A DNA stretch of 64,000 nt from Litoreibacter albidus (GTDB taxonomy: Bacteria; Pseudomonadota; Alphaproteobacteria; Rhodobacterales; Rhodobacteraceae), in the NCBI RefSeq assembly GCF_900107015.1, contig NZ_FNOI01000004.1, positions 269,597 through 333,596 on the forward strand, written 5' to 3'. Position 1 is the first letter of the stretch. Each line of letters opens with the position of its first letter. The position numbers and the translations under genes are program-made. This document shows positions 17,681 to 27,407 of this stretch, in pieces. The notes under the pieces are model-generated. The model worked only from the letters and a program-made list of their open reading frames with translations. It was not told the origin of the DNA and did not search any database.

Positions 17681-19099
17681 CTATGGCAGGAACCTCTGCA
17701 CTAAGCCCACGACTTTCTTGACCATATCGCTTTCGAATAGCCTTGGCGAGAAATAGGCACCCGCAGCCCGTTTGTTAACCTCTCCGAGGGTCGGATATGG
17801 CGCAACCATGCCCGCGATCTGGCTCATCTTCATATTATTCGCGATTGCGAGCGCCCAAACACCGATCAAATCCCCGGCGCTTGCGCCGACAATAGACGCC
17901 CCAACAGGCCGCCCCTTCACAACCGTGACTTTGATCAAGCCGGTTGTTTTGCCTTCCGCAATCGCCCTATCGTTTTCATGGAACGGAAAACGGTACACCT
18001 CGGCCTTGTCGCCGTGCTCTTCGCGCGCTTGTGCTTCGGTCAGGCCAACCTGCGCCAACTCAGGGTCGGTGTAGGTGGCCCATGGGATGTGCGCCTGCTT
18101 GGTTTTGGCGGGAAGCCCGAACAAGATGGAGCGGATAACAACACCCGCATGATAGCCTGCCACGTGAGTAAACTGTAGCTGCCCCGCAACGTCGCCGATG
18201 GCGTATACTTTCTTGTTAGACGTCTTCATCGACGCATCCACGTCGATACCACGGCGTGAGTATTCCACACCGGCTTGCTCCAGCCCCAAGTCGCTCACGT
18301 TTGCGGAGCGTCCAACTGCGACAAGCAAATGCGACCCATTGAACACGCGCCCGTCTTTGGCTTTCACTGTAATATCGCCCGCTATGCCGGATACTTCATC
18401 CGCATGCGCGCCCTCTTCTATCACCATGCCCTCTTCACGCATCCGGTCTAGCACGACGGCGGCCAGCTCTGGGTCATCCTTGCCCATCGCCTTGTCGCCC
18501 TCAATCACCGTCACCTTGGAGCCGAGGCGCAAGTGGGCCTGCGCCATCTCAATGCCGATAGGCCCGCCGCCAATGATCAACAGATGCTTTGGCAACTCAC
18601 GCAGGTCCCACAGGCTTTCGTTGGTCAAATAGGGCACTTTGTCCAATCCAGGGATTGGTGGCACAAACGGCGCGGAGCCGGTTGCGATAACAATGCGCCG
18701 CGCCGTGATTTCCGTGTTGCCAGCTTGCACTGTTGTGGGACCAGTAAACCGCCCACGCTCTCGAATGACGGTGACGCCGAGCCCTTCGAACCGCTCCTGG
18801 CTGTCGACGGGCTCAATCGTCGCAATCACGTTGTTCACGTGATCTTTGGCGGCTGCATAATCAATTTGGGGTTCTACATTCGCCACGCCAAACTTGGCAC
18901 CGTTGCGCATAACATGTGCCTGCTTGCCCGCCGCGATCAACGCCTTGGACGGCACGCAACCATAATTCAGGCAGTCGCCACCCATCTTGTGATCTTCCAG
19001 AAGCACAACCTTGGCCCCCATTTGAACGGCGCCGGCCGCGACTGAAAGCCCGCCGGAGCCTGCGCCGATCACGAGAAGGTCGGTTTTAATGGTTTCCAT
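17681..19099 (-). CDS. FAD-dependent pyridine nucleotide-disulfide oxidoreductase (dihydrolipoamide dehydrogenase/mercuric reductase-like)
   Basis: 472 residues. FAD-binding VIGAGSGGLSVAAG at the N-terminus, the redox-active disulfide in GGDCLNYGCVPSKAL, a second nucleotide-binding GGGPIGIEMA, and a C-terminal dimerisation domain. Where dihydrolipoamide dehydrogenase has the catalytic His of HPTxxE, this protein has Tyr (PYPTLGE), so it is unlikely to be a true Lpd. It starts 3 bases after the TVP38-family gene, a pairing that suggests a membrane-linked redox role (inference). The natural substrate is unknown. Confidence 0.85.
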   Translation of the reverse strand: METIKTDLLVIGAGSGGLSVAAGAVQMGAKVVLLEDHKMGGDCLNYGCVPSKALIAAGKQAHVMRNGAKFGVANVEPQIDYAAAKDHVNNVIATIEPVDSQERFEGLGVTVIRERGRFTGPTTVQAGNTEITARRIVIATGSAPFVPPIPGLDKVPYLTNESLWDLRELPKHLLIIGGGPIGIEMAQAHLRLGSKVTVIEGDKAMGKDDPELAAVVLDRMREEGMVIEEGAHADEVSGIAGDITVKAKDGRVFNGSHLLVAVGRSANVSDLGLEQAGVEYSRRGIDVDASMKTSNKKVYAIGDVAGQLQFTHVAGYHAGVVIRSILFGLPAKTKQAHIPWATYTDPELAQVGLTEAQAREEHGDKAEVYRFPFHENDRAIAEGKTTGLIKVTVVKGRPVGASIVGASAGDLIGVWALAIANNMKMSQIAGMVAPYPTLGEVNKRAAGAYFSPRLFESDMVKKVVGLVQRFLP

Positions 19100-19101
19100 A
19101 T

Positions 19102-19836
19102 CTATAGTCCTTCTTTGCCGCGCACGGCTTTTAAGATGATCGGCAGCAGCGCCAGCGCGCAGAGGCCAAGAATAGGCAGCAGGATGTGCGGCTCAAAAAT
19201 TATCCCCAAGTTCGGCGTATCGCCGCGCTCGAACACTTCGCCCAAACCGGCCCCGACGGAGGTATAGACGATGGACCCGGGAATGATCCCCAAGAACGTC
19301 GAGATCACAAAGCGGCGCAGCGGCACGTCCACCAGTGCAGGCACCAGATTGGCCACAAAGAAGGGAACGGCAGGCACGAGGCGGATCAAGAACAAAACCG
19401 ACCACTGATTTTCGTCTATACCGTCCTTGATCTTCTTCACCATCCCAGCGCCGCTTTCCATTTTAGCGGCCAGCTTGTCGCCGAACCCCATGCGCGCAGC
19501 CGAGAAAATCGCGGTGGCACCGATGGTGGCCCCCACAACGTTATATAAAAAACCGGGAAACGTGGCGAACAGGAAGCCACCTGTTAATGTCGCAATCGCT
19601 GCCCCCGGCAACGAAAACGCAACAATGACAACGTAGATTGCAATAAACCCCAACACCGCCAGCACATAGTTGGCGTCGCGGTAGGCGATCAGCGCCTCGC
19701 GGTTGTCACGCAGCGCGTCGAAGCTGAGATAGTCGCGCAGGGTGAACGCACCGATCAGCGCCACCGCGACGATAATCAGAATAGGCAGTTTCTTTTGAAA
19801 GGCCGACTTTCCGGTGTTTGTCATCATATCTGCCAT
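19102..19836 (-). CDS. TVP38/TMEM64 (VTT-domain, DedA-like) membrane protein
   Basis: 244 residues from the ATG at 19836, chosen because it sits just before the cytoplasmic N-tail; an open frame upstream lacks a better start. Five to six membrane segments are visible, with the VTT signature region (FSLPGAAIATLTGGFLFATFPGFLYNVVGATIGATAIF and LIRLVPAVPFFVANLVPAL). The family includes lipid scramblase-like DedA proteins. It is in an operon with the flavoprotein disulfide reductase. Confidence 0.85.
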   Translation of the reverse strand: MADMMTNTGKSAFQKKLPILIIVAVALIGAFTLRDYLSFDALRDNREALIAYRDANYVLAVLGFIAIYVVIVAFSLPGAAIATLTGGFLFATFPGFLYNVVGATIGATAIFSAARMGFGDKLAAKMESGAGMVKKIKDGIDENQWSVLFLIRLVPAVPFFVANLVPALVDVPLRRFVISTFLGIIPGSIVYTSVGAGLGEVFERGDTPNLGIIFEPHILLPILGLCALALLPIILKAVRGKEGL

Positions 19837-20013
19837 GGATTCGGGTTCCTGAAGGTTAAGCTGCCATGTTAGTGAGCGAATTGAATGCGTTTTGATACCA
19901 CCGCTCACGGTCGCTTGATCAAGGGTGAGCCAAACACAGGCCGGATGGCCTTTATTCGCGGCTTAGGTTACAACACTGTTCAGAATTGTTGCAGAATTGG
20001 GCAGGTTTGCCCG

Positions 20014-20042
20014 TTGACGCAGAACACAGGGCTGTCTATGAC
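20014..20042 (+). promoter_or_regulatory. Predicted promoter of rpmH-rnpA-yidD
   Basis: TTGACG, 17-base spacer, TATGAC, about 68 bases before the rpmH start. Good agreement with the sigma-70 consensus. Confidence 0.55.
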
Positions 20043-20109
20043 GCAGGCTCTGAACACTTATGGGTTCGAATCCTTTCCGGATTCCCCCCTATCCGCAGGA
20101 GCCTCGCTC

Positions 20110-20247
20110 ATGAGCAAACGTACATTCCAACCGTCGAACCTGGTTCGCAAGCACCGCCACGGCTTCCGTGCCCGTATGGCGACTAAAGCTGGCCGTAAGA
20201 TTTTGAACGCGCGTCGCGCGAAAGGCCGGACGAAGCTGAGCGCGTAA
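20110..20247 (+). CDS. rpmH: 50S ribosomal protein L34
   Basis: 45 residues, [20 protein letters not shown] and [15 protein letters not shown] are diagnostic of bL34. The open frame extends upstream, but the ATG at 20110, preceded by GCAGGAG, starts the conserved protein. First gene of the conserved rpmH-rnpA-yidD set. Confidence 0.98.
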   Translation: MSKRTFQPSNLVRKHRHGFRARMATKAGRKILNARRAKGRTKLSA

Positions 20248-20293
20248 AGCGCCCTTCTTCTTCCTTTTGACCTAGATGCCGCCGGAGGCCAAC

Positions 20294-20674
20294 GTGACAG
20301 GACCAAACGTCCAGATCGCGGATGTGCCACCGGCGGCTTCCGTTCGTCTAGAGGTTATCAGCAAACGCGCTGACTTCTTACGTGCGGCGCGGGCCAAGCG
20401 CGCGGGCCAACCGGGCTTTCTGCTGCAAGCACGAAACCGCGGAGACGACGCCCCCCCGCGTGTCGGCTTCACCTGCTCCAAGAAGATTGGCAACGCCGTA
20501 GCGCGCAACCGCGCCAAACGGCGATTGCGCGAAATCGCCCGCATCGCCCTCAGCGCCAAGGCGCAGACAGGCTGGGACTACGTTCTTGTCGGTCGCCCGA
20601 CTGAGACGGTGTCGCGCCCTTTCGCACAACTCATGGCCGACTTGGAACGCGCCATCGCCAAGGTGCACACATGA
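20294..20674 (+). CDS. rnpA: Ribonuclease P protein component
   Basis: About 126 residues. The family motif is present as [18 protein letters not shown] (RNR motif), preceded by RVGFTCS. It assists RNase P RNA in maturing tRNA 5' ends. An ATG at 20276 is in frame but has no ribosome-binding site; the GTG at 20294 has GGAGG five bases upstream and is preferred. The stop overlaps yidD. Confidence 0.92.
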   Translation: MTGPNVQIADVPPAASVRLEVISKRADFLRAARAKRAGQPGFLLQARNRGDDAPPRVGFTCSKKIGNAVARNRAKRRLREIARIALSAKAQTGWDYVLVGRPTETVSRPFAQLMADLERAIAKVHT

Positions 20675-20892
20675 CGCCGCTCGCGTGGGTCTGCGCCCTG
20701 CCCGTGCGCGGCTACAGGGCGTTGTTTAGCCCATGGGTCGGCCACAACTGTCGCTACGACCCGACCTGCTCTGCATATGCCTTGGAGGCCTTGCAAAAGC
20801 ACGGCGGCCTAAAAGGGTCTTGGCTTGCGGCCCGACGCATTGCGCGGTGCAACCCTTGGGGCGGGATGGGCGTCGACGACGTGCCTGACTAG
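20671..20892 (+). CDS. yidD: Membrane protein insertion efficiency factor YidD
   Basis: 73 residues; the conserved core [31 protein letters not shown] and the final [12 protein letters not shown] are characteristic. It aids YidC-dependent membrane insertion. It overlaps rnpA by 4 bases. Its usual next neighbour yidC lies about 6.6 kb downstream here. Confidence 0.95.
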   Translation: MTPLAWVCALPVRGYRALFSPWVGHNCRYDPTCSAYALEALQKHGGLKGSWLAARRIARCNPWGGMGVDDVPD

Positions 20893-20899
20893 CCGCCCC

Positions 20900-21865
20900 T
20901 CACACCTTCTTCTTTGGCATCATTCTCTCAAGCTCCGGCGAGATCGGGATGTGCTCCGCGTTATCACCTGCGGGAAGCTTGAACGGACCATTCTCCCAAT
21001 CAGCCTCCTTCCAAGCCTCTTTGGCGTCCTCGATCTTGTCACGTGATGACGATACAAAATTCCACCAGATCAAACGGCCTTCATTCATGGTTTCACCGCC
21101 TAGGGCCATCAGTCTGGCCCCGCGCGCGCCAGCGCGAACGCTGATATTATCGCCAGGTCGGAACACCATCATGCGGCCCTCCTCAAACACATCGCCCGCC
21201 ACCTCAACGGACCCTTGCGTGATATAGAGCCCCCGATCTTCATGGTTGACGGGCAACGGAAAATGCGCACCAGGCTTTAGCACCACATCCAGATAGAATG
21301 TTTCTGACTGCATGGTCACTGGGCTGATCTCGCCATAGGCGCTGCCAAGGATCAGCTTTGCCTCGACACCGGCCTCAGCAATCACCGGAAGGGCCGCCTC
21401 CTTGTGATGTTCAAACTCGGGAGCCATGTCCTCTTTGTCTTCCGGCAGGGCGATCCATGTCTGAATCCCGAACAGCTTGTGCCGTGTCGCGCGGGTCTCG
21501 TCGCTGGTGCGCTCTGAGTGCGTCACACCCTGACCAGCCACCATCCAATTGACCTCTCCGGGGTAAATCATCTGGTGGGTACCCACACTGTCACGGTGCT
21601 CAAACTCGCCCTGATAGAGATAGGTTACAGTACCCAAGCCAATGTGGGGGTGTGGCCGCACATCAATTCCACCCTCGGTGATAAATTCAGCCGGGCCCAT
21701 TTGGTCGAAGAAAATGAATGGGCCGACCATCTGCCGCTTCGGGCTTGGCAATGCCCGACGCACCTCGAAGCCACCCAGATCACGTGCGCGGGGGATGATT
21801 AGCGTATCAAGCGCATCAAGGCTTGTATGCGGACAGTCGGGTTTTTGGGTTGGGTTCCAGCTCAT
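20900..21865 (-). CDS. Pirin family protein
   Basis: 321 residues of the bicupin pirin family. The metal-binding region HPHIGLGTVTYLYQGEFEHRDSVG, followed by VNWMVAGQGVTHSE, is intact in the N-terminal cupin; the C-terminal cupin (GPFIF earlier, and later VKAR-type region GAHFPLPVNHEDRGLYI) is also recognisable. Some pirins are quercetinases or redox sensors; no specific role is assigned here. Convergent with yidD, only 7 bases apart. Confidence 0.88.
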   Translation of the reverse strand: MSWNPTQKPDCPHTSLDALDTLIIPRARDLGGFEVRRALPSPKRQMVGPFIFFDQMGPAEFITEGGIDVRPHPHIGLGTVTYLYQGEFEHRDSVGTHQMIYPGEVNWMVAGQGVTHSERTSDETRATRHKLFGIQTWIALPEDKEDMAPEFEHHKEAALPVIAEAGVEAKLILGSAYGEISPVTMQSETFYLDVVLKPGAHFPLPVNHEDRGLYITQGSVEVAGDVFEEGRMMVFRPGDNISVRAGARGARLMALGGETMNEGRLIWWNFVSSSRDKIEDAKEAWKEADWENGPFKLPAGDNAEHIPISPELERMMPKKKV

Positions 21866-21936
21866 GTCTTCACCTCGGTGTTTCTACGTGGTTTTAGCGG
21901 TTGGCTCTACGAAATTGGATGGAAGCATCCGCCCTC

Positions 21937-22233
21937 TCAGCTGATGATATCAGCTGTTTCCGCTTTGTGGCGGGACACATAGCTGCTCATGAATGGGCAA
22001 AGGGGCACAATCTTTTGTCCCGCCCGCCGTGCGTCCGCAATTACTCTCTGAGCCAAGGCCCCCGCGACCCCCATCCCGCGCATGGCGTCTGGCACGGCGG
22101 TGTGATCGACGATGATCAACACGTCTGACACCTTCGATAGCGTCAGCTCTCCTTCGCCCGCGACGCCGTCAAGCGTGGCGGTGTAACGCGCCTTGGAATC
22201 GGTGTCCGTGCGGGTAATCTTAATGTCAGTCAT
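21937..22233 (-). CDS. GNAT-like N-acetyltransferase (YjdJ/COG2388 type)
   Basis: 98 residues. The pattern ARYTATLDGVAGEGELTLS, IVDHTAVPDAMRGMGVAGALAQRVIADARRAGQKIVPLCPFM is typical of the small Gcn5-related family, with the acetyl-CoA loop RGMGVAGAL. The ATG at 22233 with AAGGAT upstream gives the compact domain; the longer open frame is not supported. Substrate unknown. Confidence 0.85.
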   Translation of the reverse strand: MTDIKITRTDTDSKARYTATLDGVAGEGELTLSKVSDVLIIVDHTAVPDAMRGMGVAGALAQRVIADARRAGQKIVPLCPFMSSYVSRHKAETADIIS

Positions 22234-22276
22234 ATCAGTAATCCTTCGTATTCTGGCGAGGGGCGTGCTCCCCCTC

Positions 22277-22891
22277 CTAGCCGGGGGCGGTGGTGAATTG
22301 TGCTGCAAGTGCGGCAAGCTCTTCGCGCCGAATTTCGTGCCCGCCCGCATGGAAGCTTGTGCTGACACAAGCCCCTTGCGCCGAAGCCCAAGCAACGAGC
22401 TCCTCCGTCATCGGCCATGGGCAGATAGGATCGTGCTGTCCGGCGGTGATAAGAACAGACCTACCAGCCAATCCCGCCACCTCATTCGGGCTCCACGGGA
22501 TCAAGGGATGAAGCATCCCCACCCTATCGAAAAGATCAGGCCGCGCCATCATCACGGACGCCAGAATATTAGCCCCGTTGGAGTAGCCGAACCCATACAC
22601 CTCACGGTTAGGAAACTGGTCCTTCCAGTCGTCCACGAGTGCCGCCATTTTATCAGTCGCACGGGCCAAATCTTCCATGTCGTACACGCCTTCACCCGTT
22701 CTGTGGAAGAAGCGCGCAGCGCCGTTTTCAAGAACATCACCACGCGGGGAGATAACGCCCCCATGTGGGACCAATTCCTGAGCTAGGCCGAAAAACTGCG
22801 TTTCGTCACCACCGGTCCCGTGGAATGCGAACACAAGTGGCGCATCCCCTTCCGGATCCTTTGTAAGCGCATGATAGGTGCTGCTTTGCAT
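22277..22891 (-). CDS. Alpha/beta hydrolase (carboxylesterase/phospholipase family, MhqD-like)
   Basis: 204 residues. FAFHGTGGDE forms the oxyanion region; the catalytic triad is Ser104 (GYSNGAN), Asp154 (GQHDPICP) and His185 (GGHEI). It lies 9 bases after a ring-cleaving dioxygenase gene of the MhqO type, the same pairing seen in quinone-detoxifying mhq operons, so it probably hydrolyses a ring-cleavage product (inference). Confidence 0.85.
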   Translation of the reverse strand: MQSSTYHALTKDPEGDAPLVFAFHGTGGDETQFFGLAQELVPHGGVISPRGDVLENGAARFFHRTGEGVYDMEDLARATDKMAALVDDWKDQFPNREVYGFGYSNGANILASVMMARPDLFDRVGMLHPLIPWSPNEVAGLAGRSVLITAGQHDPICPWPMTEELVAWASAQGACVSTSFHAGGHEIRREELAALAAQFTTAPG

Positions 22892-22900
22892 CTTTGCCCC

Positions 22901-23830
22901 CTAACCAATCACCGCTAAATTTCGTTCGATCTGATCGCGGTATGGCTGATAACGCTCTGGCAGCATGAGCGCCTCGCCCAAATGCGCCGTGTCTTCGTCG
23001 CGGTCGAACCCCGGTTCATTCGTCGCCACCTCAAACAACACACCACCTGGCGTGCGGAAGTAGATCGCCCAAAAGTAATCTCGGTCAATCACAGGCGTGA
23101 CTTGATACCCCGTGTCGACAAGCGCCTTGCGCACCTCCAACTGGGCAGCGCGATCCTCCACAGCAAAGGCGATGTGATGCACTGAGCCCGCCCCTTGCGT
23201 GGCTTGCTTGCCCACCGGAATTGCCTCCAGATCAATCGTCCGCGCTGCATTTCCGTCTTGGATGCGGTACCGCGTGACGCTGCCTTCCTTCTCGTCCCTT
23301 TCGTATCCCATGAAGGTCAAAAGCTCACCCGTCGCGTCGGCGTCCCGCAGCCGGAACCGCGCACCGTGAAAACCCAGAACACCCTCGGCATTACCGACAC
23401 CGTTTCCCGTCCAAGCCGCCCTACCTTCTGGGTCGGCCTCAACCAATGCAAAGCTATCGCCGTCGGGGCCGTCAAATTCCAGACGGTCTTCCCCCAGAAA
23501 CGAGCTGCCGGACAGCCCGGTGACGCCATTGGACGCGAGACGCTCCCTCCAAAAGCCAAGCGCCCCTTTGGGCACCGCAAACTCGGTAACGCCCACTTCA
23601 CCCACGCCACGCTTACCTTTCGGCATTTTCCCGAACGGAAAATAGGTCATCACAGATCCCGGCGTTCCGACCTCATCACCGTAGTACAGGTGATAGACGT
23701 CAGGGGCATCGAAGTTCACCGTCTTCTTGACCCGCCGCAGGCCAAGTATGCTCGTAAAGAATTGGTTATTTTCCTTCGCATCTGCCGCCATAGACGTAAC
23801 GTGATGCAACCCTTTGATAAGTTTCTTCAT
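22901..23830 (-). CDS. Ring-cleaving dioxygenase, glyoxalase superfamily (MhqO-like)
   Basis: 309 residues made of two vicinal-oxygen-chelate modules. Metal ligands are suggested by GLHHVTSMAADAKENNQFF at the start, SVHHIAFAVEDRAAQ in the second module and GVLFEVATNEPGFD near the end. The family cleaves hydroquinone/catechol-like compounds using a divalent metal. It is the first gene of a pair with a hydrolase and is divergent from a LysR regulator, 110 bases away. Confidence 0.88.
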   Translation of the reverse strand: MKKLIKGLHHVTSMAADAKENNQFFTSILGLRRVKKTVNFDAPDVYHLYYGDEVGTPGSVMTYFPFGKMPKGKRGVGEVGVTEFAVPKGALGFWRERLASNGVTGLSGSSFLGEDRLEFDGPDGDSFALVEADPEGRAAWTGNGVGNAEGVLGFHGARFRLRDADATGELLTFMGYERDEKEGSVTRYRIQDGNAARTIDLEAIPVGKQATQGAGSVHHIAFAVEDRAAQLEVRKALVDTGYQVTPVIDRDYFWAIYFRTPGGVLFEVATNEPGFDRDEDTAHLGEALMLPERYQPYRDQIERNLAVIG

Positions 23831-23940
23831 GGCCTATCGCTAACCTCTTTGAAATCGTTGAGCTAAACCTAGGGATCGCAAGGCATTCAATCTATAATAA
23901 TTATATTGCACTCACTGTTACCAAGAATAATAACAATAAT

Positions 23941-24855
23941 ATGCAACAAGACTTAAAACCCGTTCGGGTATTCCTAGAGGTCGCGCGGCTTCAAAGCTTT
24001 AGCGCCGCCGCAAAGTCCCTTCAGATGACGCCTGCGTCCATCACACGCATAGTTGCACGGCTAGAGGAAAATTTCGGGCAGCAACTCTTGATCCGTACGA
24101 CGCGGCAGGTATCGCTGACATCGACTGGTGCGCTTGTCGCAGCGCGCTACCAGCCGCTGGTTGATGCGTTTGACCGCGTTAAGCTCGACCTTGACCGCGA
24201 AATGCAACCTTACCGCGGACGTCTGTCGGTCAACGCCCCTATGTCATTAGGGTTGCGGTTGATGCCAGAATTAGTCGACAGCTTTAAGCTTGCCTATCCG
24301 AACATCGACCTCGACATCCGGCTCACGGATCGGTTGGTCGATATCGTGTCCGAGGTCTGCGATCTGGCGATCCGTGTATCATCGCCGCCGACCGACAAGT
24401 CGACTATCTGGCGAAAGCTGTGCGAGGTCCCGTTAACCGCCGTCGCGGCGCCGTCCTTGTTTGACCGACATCCGCGCCCCAAAACGCCGGACGCCCTCGA
24501 TCAAAACCTCTGCATGTCCTACGGAGACAGCAACGAGCCGGAGGTCTGGCGCTTTCATAAGGACGGCGTGAAGCGTGCGATCACAACGGGCACGTCGATC
24601 CACAGCAACAGTGGCGATTTACTGTACAGGTTGGCCTGCAAGGGCACAGGTATCGCGGTGCTGCCAGAGTTTCATGTGAGAGATGGAATCACGAATGGTG
24701 ACGTCGAGGTGGTCCTGCCCGACTGGCACCTCCCGCCGCTCTGGCTATCGCTTTACTACCCGCCTTACGAAGCACTACCGCCGCTTGTGGCGACCTTCAC
24801 CGACTTCTTTGAGGCATATCTGGCCGACGAACGGGGCTTTAACTTTGCAAAGTAA
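23941..24855 (+). CDS. LysR-family transcriptional regulator
   Basis: 304 residues. The N-terminal helix-turn-helix FLEVARLQSFSAAAKSLQMTPASITRIVARLEENFG is followed by a LysR substrate domain of the CrgA/AaeR-like branch (RLSVNAPMSLGLRLM...LDIRLTDRLVDIV). Divergent from the dioxygenase-hydrolase pair across an AT-rich 110-base gap, it most likely regulates that pair in response to an aromatic or quinone ligand. Confidence 0.88.
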   Translation: MQQDLKPVRVFLEVARLQSFSAAAKSLQMTPASITRIVARLEENFGQQLLIRTTRQVSLTSTGALVAARYQPLVDAFDRVKLDLDREMQPYRGRLSVNAPMSLGLRLMPELVDSFKLAYPNIDLDIRLTDRLVDIVSEVCDLAIRVSSPPTDKSTIWRKLCEVPLTAVAAPSLFDRHPRPKTPDALDQNLCMSYGDSNEPEVWRFHKDGVKRAITTGTSIHSNSGDLLYRLACKGTGIAVLPEFHVRDGITNGDVEVVLPDWHLPPLWLSLYYPPYEALPPLVATFTDFFEAYLADERGFNFAK

Positions 24856-24943
24856 GAAAACTGCCACCTGACATTAACCACGCGCTTGACCCGTGTTCCG
24901 CGCCCTCTTCCTTTGGTCACAGTAAGACCATATAAGCGCGGCC

Positions 24944-25834
24944 ATGTTGGACAAACCAGATAACCCCGATCACATGAACGACGACATCCACGCGCTGTTC
25001 CACGGCGCGCCCTCGACCACTGAGTTCAAGAAGCTTCGCAAACGTATCATCCGCGATACGCGGCAAGCCATTGACGACTTTGGCATGGTGGAGCGCGGGG
25101 CCAAATGGCTGGTCTGCCTCTCCGGCGGGAAAGACAGCTACACGCTGCTAGCCGCGCTGACAGAGCTGCAGTGGCGCGGCCTGCTGCCTGTCGAAATACT
25201 GGCGTGCAATCTGGATCAAGGCCAACCCAACTTTCCGGCAACCGTCTTGCCAGAGTTTCTTAAAAAGATGGGCGTGCCGCACCGCATCGAGTATCAAGAC
25301 ACTTACTCAATTGTAAAAGACAAGGTCCCAGCTGGCCGCACGTATTGCGCGCTCTGCTCGCGTCTGCGCCGCGGAAACCTGTACCGCATCGCCCGCGAAG
25401 AGGGGTGCTCCGCAGTTGTTTTGGGCCACCATCGCGATGACATTCTGGAGACGTTTTTCCTGAACCTGTTTCACGGATCGCGCCTCTCGGCGATGCCGCC
25501 CAAGCTGCTAAACGAGGAAGGCGACGTGTTCGTCTACCGTCCGCTGGCCTATGTGTCAGAGGCCGATTGCGAGCGGTTTGCGCGTGATATGAACTACCCG
25601 ATCATCCCCTGCGATCTGTGTGGCTCCCAAGACGGGCTTCAGCGACAGAACATCAAACAAATGCTTGACCTGTGGGAGCAGAGATCACCCGGCCGGCGAC
25701 AGAAGATGTTTAGGGCGTTGGGCAACACCAATCCGTCGCACCTGCTCGACACCAGCCTGTTCGACTTTGCAGCGTTGACCCGCGATCAGGGACAAATTGA
25801 ACAAAACCCTCCTGACTTGCTGTCGGGTGATTAA
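24944..25834 (+). CDS. ttcA: tRNA 2-thiocytidine(32) synthetase
   Basis: 296 residues. The PP-loop ATP pyrophosphatase motif SGGKDS (60-65) and the cysteine pair Cys135-x2-Cys138 ([11 protein letters not shown]), with a later CDLCGSQ, define TtcA, which binds an Fe-S cluster and thiolates C32 of some tRNAs. The ATG at 24944 was kept; a second in-frame ATG at 24974 is possible. Stands alone between the LysR and EAL genes. Confidence 0.93.
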   Translation: MLDKPDNPDHMNDDIHALFHGAPSTTEFKKLRKRIIRDTRQAIDDFGMVERGAKWLVCLSGGKDSYTLLAALTELQWRGLLPVEILACNLDQGQPNFPATVLPEFLKKMGVPHRIEYQDTYSIVKDKVPAGRTYCALCSRLRRGNLYRIAREEGCSAVVLGHHRDDILETFFLNLFHGSRLSAMPPKLLNEEGDVFVYRPLAYVSEADCERFARDMNYPIIPCDLCGSQDGLQRQNIKQMLDLWEQRSPGRRQKMFRALGNTNPSHLLDTSLFDFAALTRDQGQIEQNPPDLLSGD

Positions 25835-25892
25835 CACGCTGCAAAGCATGCTTGCCTAACCTTCCCTTTGTCCGAGTGTGAAAGGGAAGTTG

Positions 25893-27407
25893 ATGAAACG
25901 GCAATGGGCGTGGACAACACAAGTATTCAGGTCGGCTTTCGTAACGCGCTGCGGCCTCGCTGCACTCCCGTTAATTGCAGGTGTCTCTTTCGCGACGTCG
26001 CAATGGCAAGTGCTGGCGGTGGCCAGCTTCGCCCTCCCCGTACTCCTACTGGGCATTCGCCCCTTACACGCACGACCATATCGCTTGCAGTTACGCAGCG
26101 GGGGCAAAGCTGGTCTAGATGCCGCGCTTGATGAGGCAATGACCTCGTCAGATGGGAACCATCGATGTGCTGCGGTACTTCTCGAACTTGATGCGCAGGC
26201 CAAACTGCAAAATGCTTGGGGCGCTGATGGCGTGGAAACGATCATGGCCACTTTGGCTGATCGGCTCTGCTCCGTTCTGCGCCCTGGCGACGTTATCGTG
26301 CAACTGGACGGGAATCGCTTCGCGCTCGCCTTAGCAAACATCAGAACACCAGAGCTAGGCGCTATTATTTCTTTAATCGAACGCCTGCAAAAAGCCGCGA
26401 GTGGCTCCATCATCCTCGATGATACCAGTACCTACGTCACGTTAAGCGCAGGGTTTTGCCTGGAACACCGTGCACCGGAGAGAAACGCGCAATCGTTGCG
26501 CCGCGCCGCAGCCCTTGCGTTAGAGGACGCAAAGTCCAAGGGGCCTGAAGGGTTACGCGGGTATTCGACCGACACCCCCACTCCATGCGCAGCGACGGAT
26601 TCCTGCCAAGAAGAGGTTCTGGAAGCGCTGCAAAGCGGCCAGATCATCGCGTGGTTTCAACCGCAGATATCTACCGAGACCGGCCAAGTCACAGGATTTG
26701 AGGCCCTTGCCCGATGGAACCACCCGACACGCGGCATCCTCCCGCCAGCAGGGTTTCTGAGCGCGATGGAGGATGCGAACGCGATGGAGCAACTTAGTGA
26801 AACGATGCTTCAACATGCGTTGCGCGCCATTCGCGCGTGGGACGCTTCAGGTTTTAACATTGCGTCCGTCGCTGTTAATTTTTCCACGCAGGACTTGCGC
26901 AACCCCAGCCTAGTTGAGCGAATCAAGTGGGATGTGGATCGTTTCGAAATGGTCCCATCGCGATTGACGGTGGAGATACTGGAAACAGTGGTGTCGGAGA
27001 ATGAGGACGACATGATCACGCGCAATATCAGAGCGTTAGGGAGCCAAGGCTACAACATTGATCTAGACGACTTCGGAACCGGCCACGCCTCCTTGGCGAA
27101 CATTCGTCGCTTTAAAGTCGACCGCATCAAGATCGATCGCTCATTCGTCACACGTGCTGATGACGACCCTGAGCAACGGCGCATGATCAACGCCATCGTC
27201 AGCATGGCGGAGCAAATGGGTGTCAAAACACTTGCTGAAGGCGTTGAAACCCTCGGTGAGAAAAGCATCCTGTCGCAGCTCGGCTGCACGCATATGCAGG
27301 GCTATGCGATTGCTCGCCCGATGCCATTCGAGCAAACGCTTGTGTGGCTCAAAGAGCACCAGAGCCGGCTGTCGAAAATGAACTACGTTCCAAGACGCGC
27401 CGGATAG
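25893..27407 (+). CDS. Cyclic-di-GMP phosphodiesterase: degenerate GGDEF plus EAL domain
   Basis: About 504 residues. Two N-terminal membrane segments (about 10-50) precede a GGDEF-like domain in which the signature is DGNRF, so cyclase activity is unlikely. The C-terminal EAL domain is intact: FEALARW, NFSTQDLRNP, LTVEILETVV, DLDDFGTGHASL, KIDRSFV, LAEGVET and GYAIARPM. It should hydrolyse c-di-GMP at the inner membrane. The ATG at 25893, with AAGGGAAG upstream, is preferred to the GTG at 25878. Confidence 0.88.
   Translation: MKRQWAWTTQVFRSAFVTRCGLAALPLIAGVSFATSQWQVLAVASFALPVLLLGIRPLHARPYRLQLRSGGKAGLDAALDEAMTSSDGNHRCAAVLLELDAQAKLQNAWGADGVETIMATLADRLCSVLRPGDVIVQLDGNRFALALANIRTPELGAIISLIERLQKAASGSIILDDTSTYVTLSAGFCLEHRAPERNAQSLRRAAALALEDAKSKGPEGLRGYSTDTPTPCAATDSCQEEVLEALQSGQIIAWFQPQISTETGQVTGFEALARWNHPTRGILPPAGFLSAMEDANAMEQLSETMLQHALRAIRAWDASGFNIASVAVNFSTQDLRNPSLVERIKWDVDRFEMVPSRLTVEILETVVSENEDDMITRNIRALGSQGYNIDLDDFGTGHASLANIRRFKVDRIKIDRSFVTRADDDPEQRRMINAIVSMAEQMGVKTLAEGVETLGEKSILSQLGCTHMQGYAIARPMPFEQTLVWLKEHQSRLSKMNYVPRRAG

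Noticed and set aside
20056..20090. tRNA-like T-arm (GGGTTCGAATCC) upstream of rpmH
   Set aside because: No acceptor, D or anticodon arm can be paired around it; it is part of the rpmH leader.
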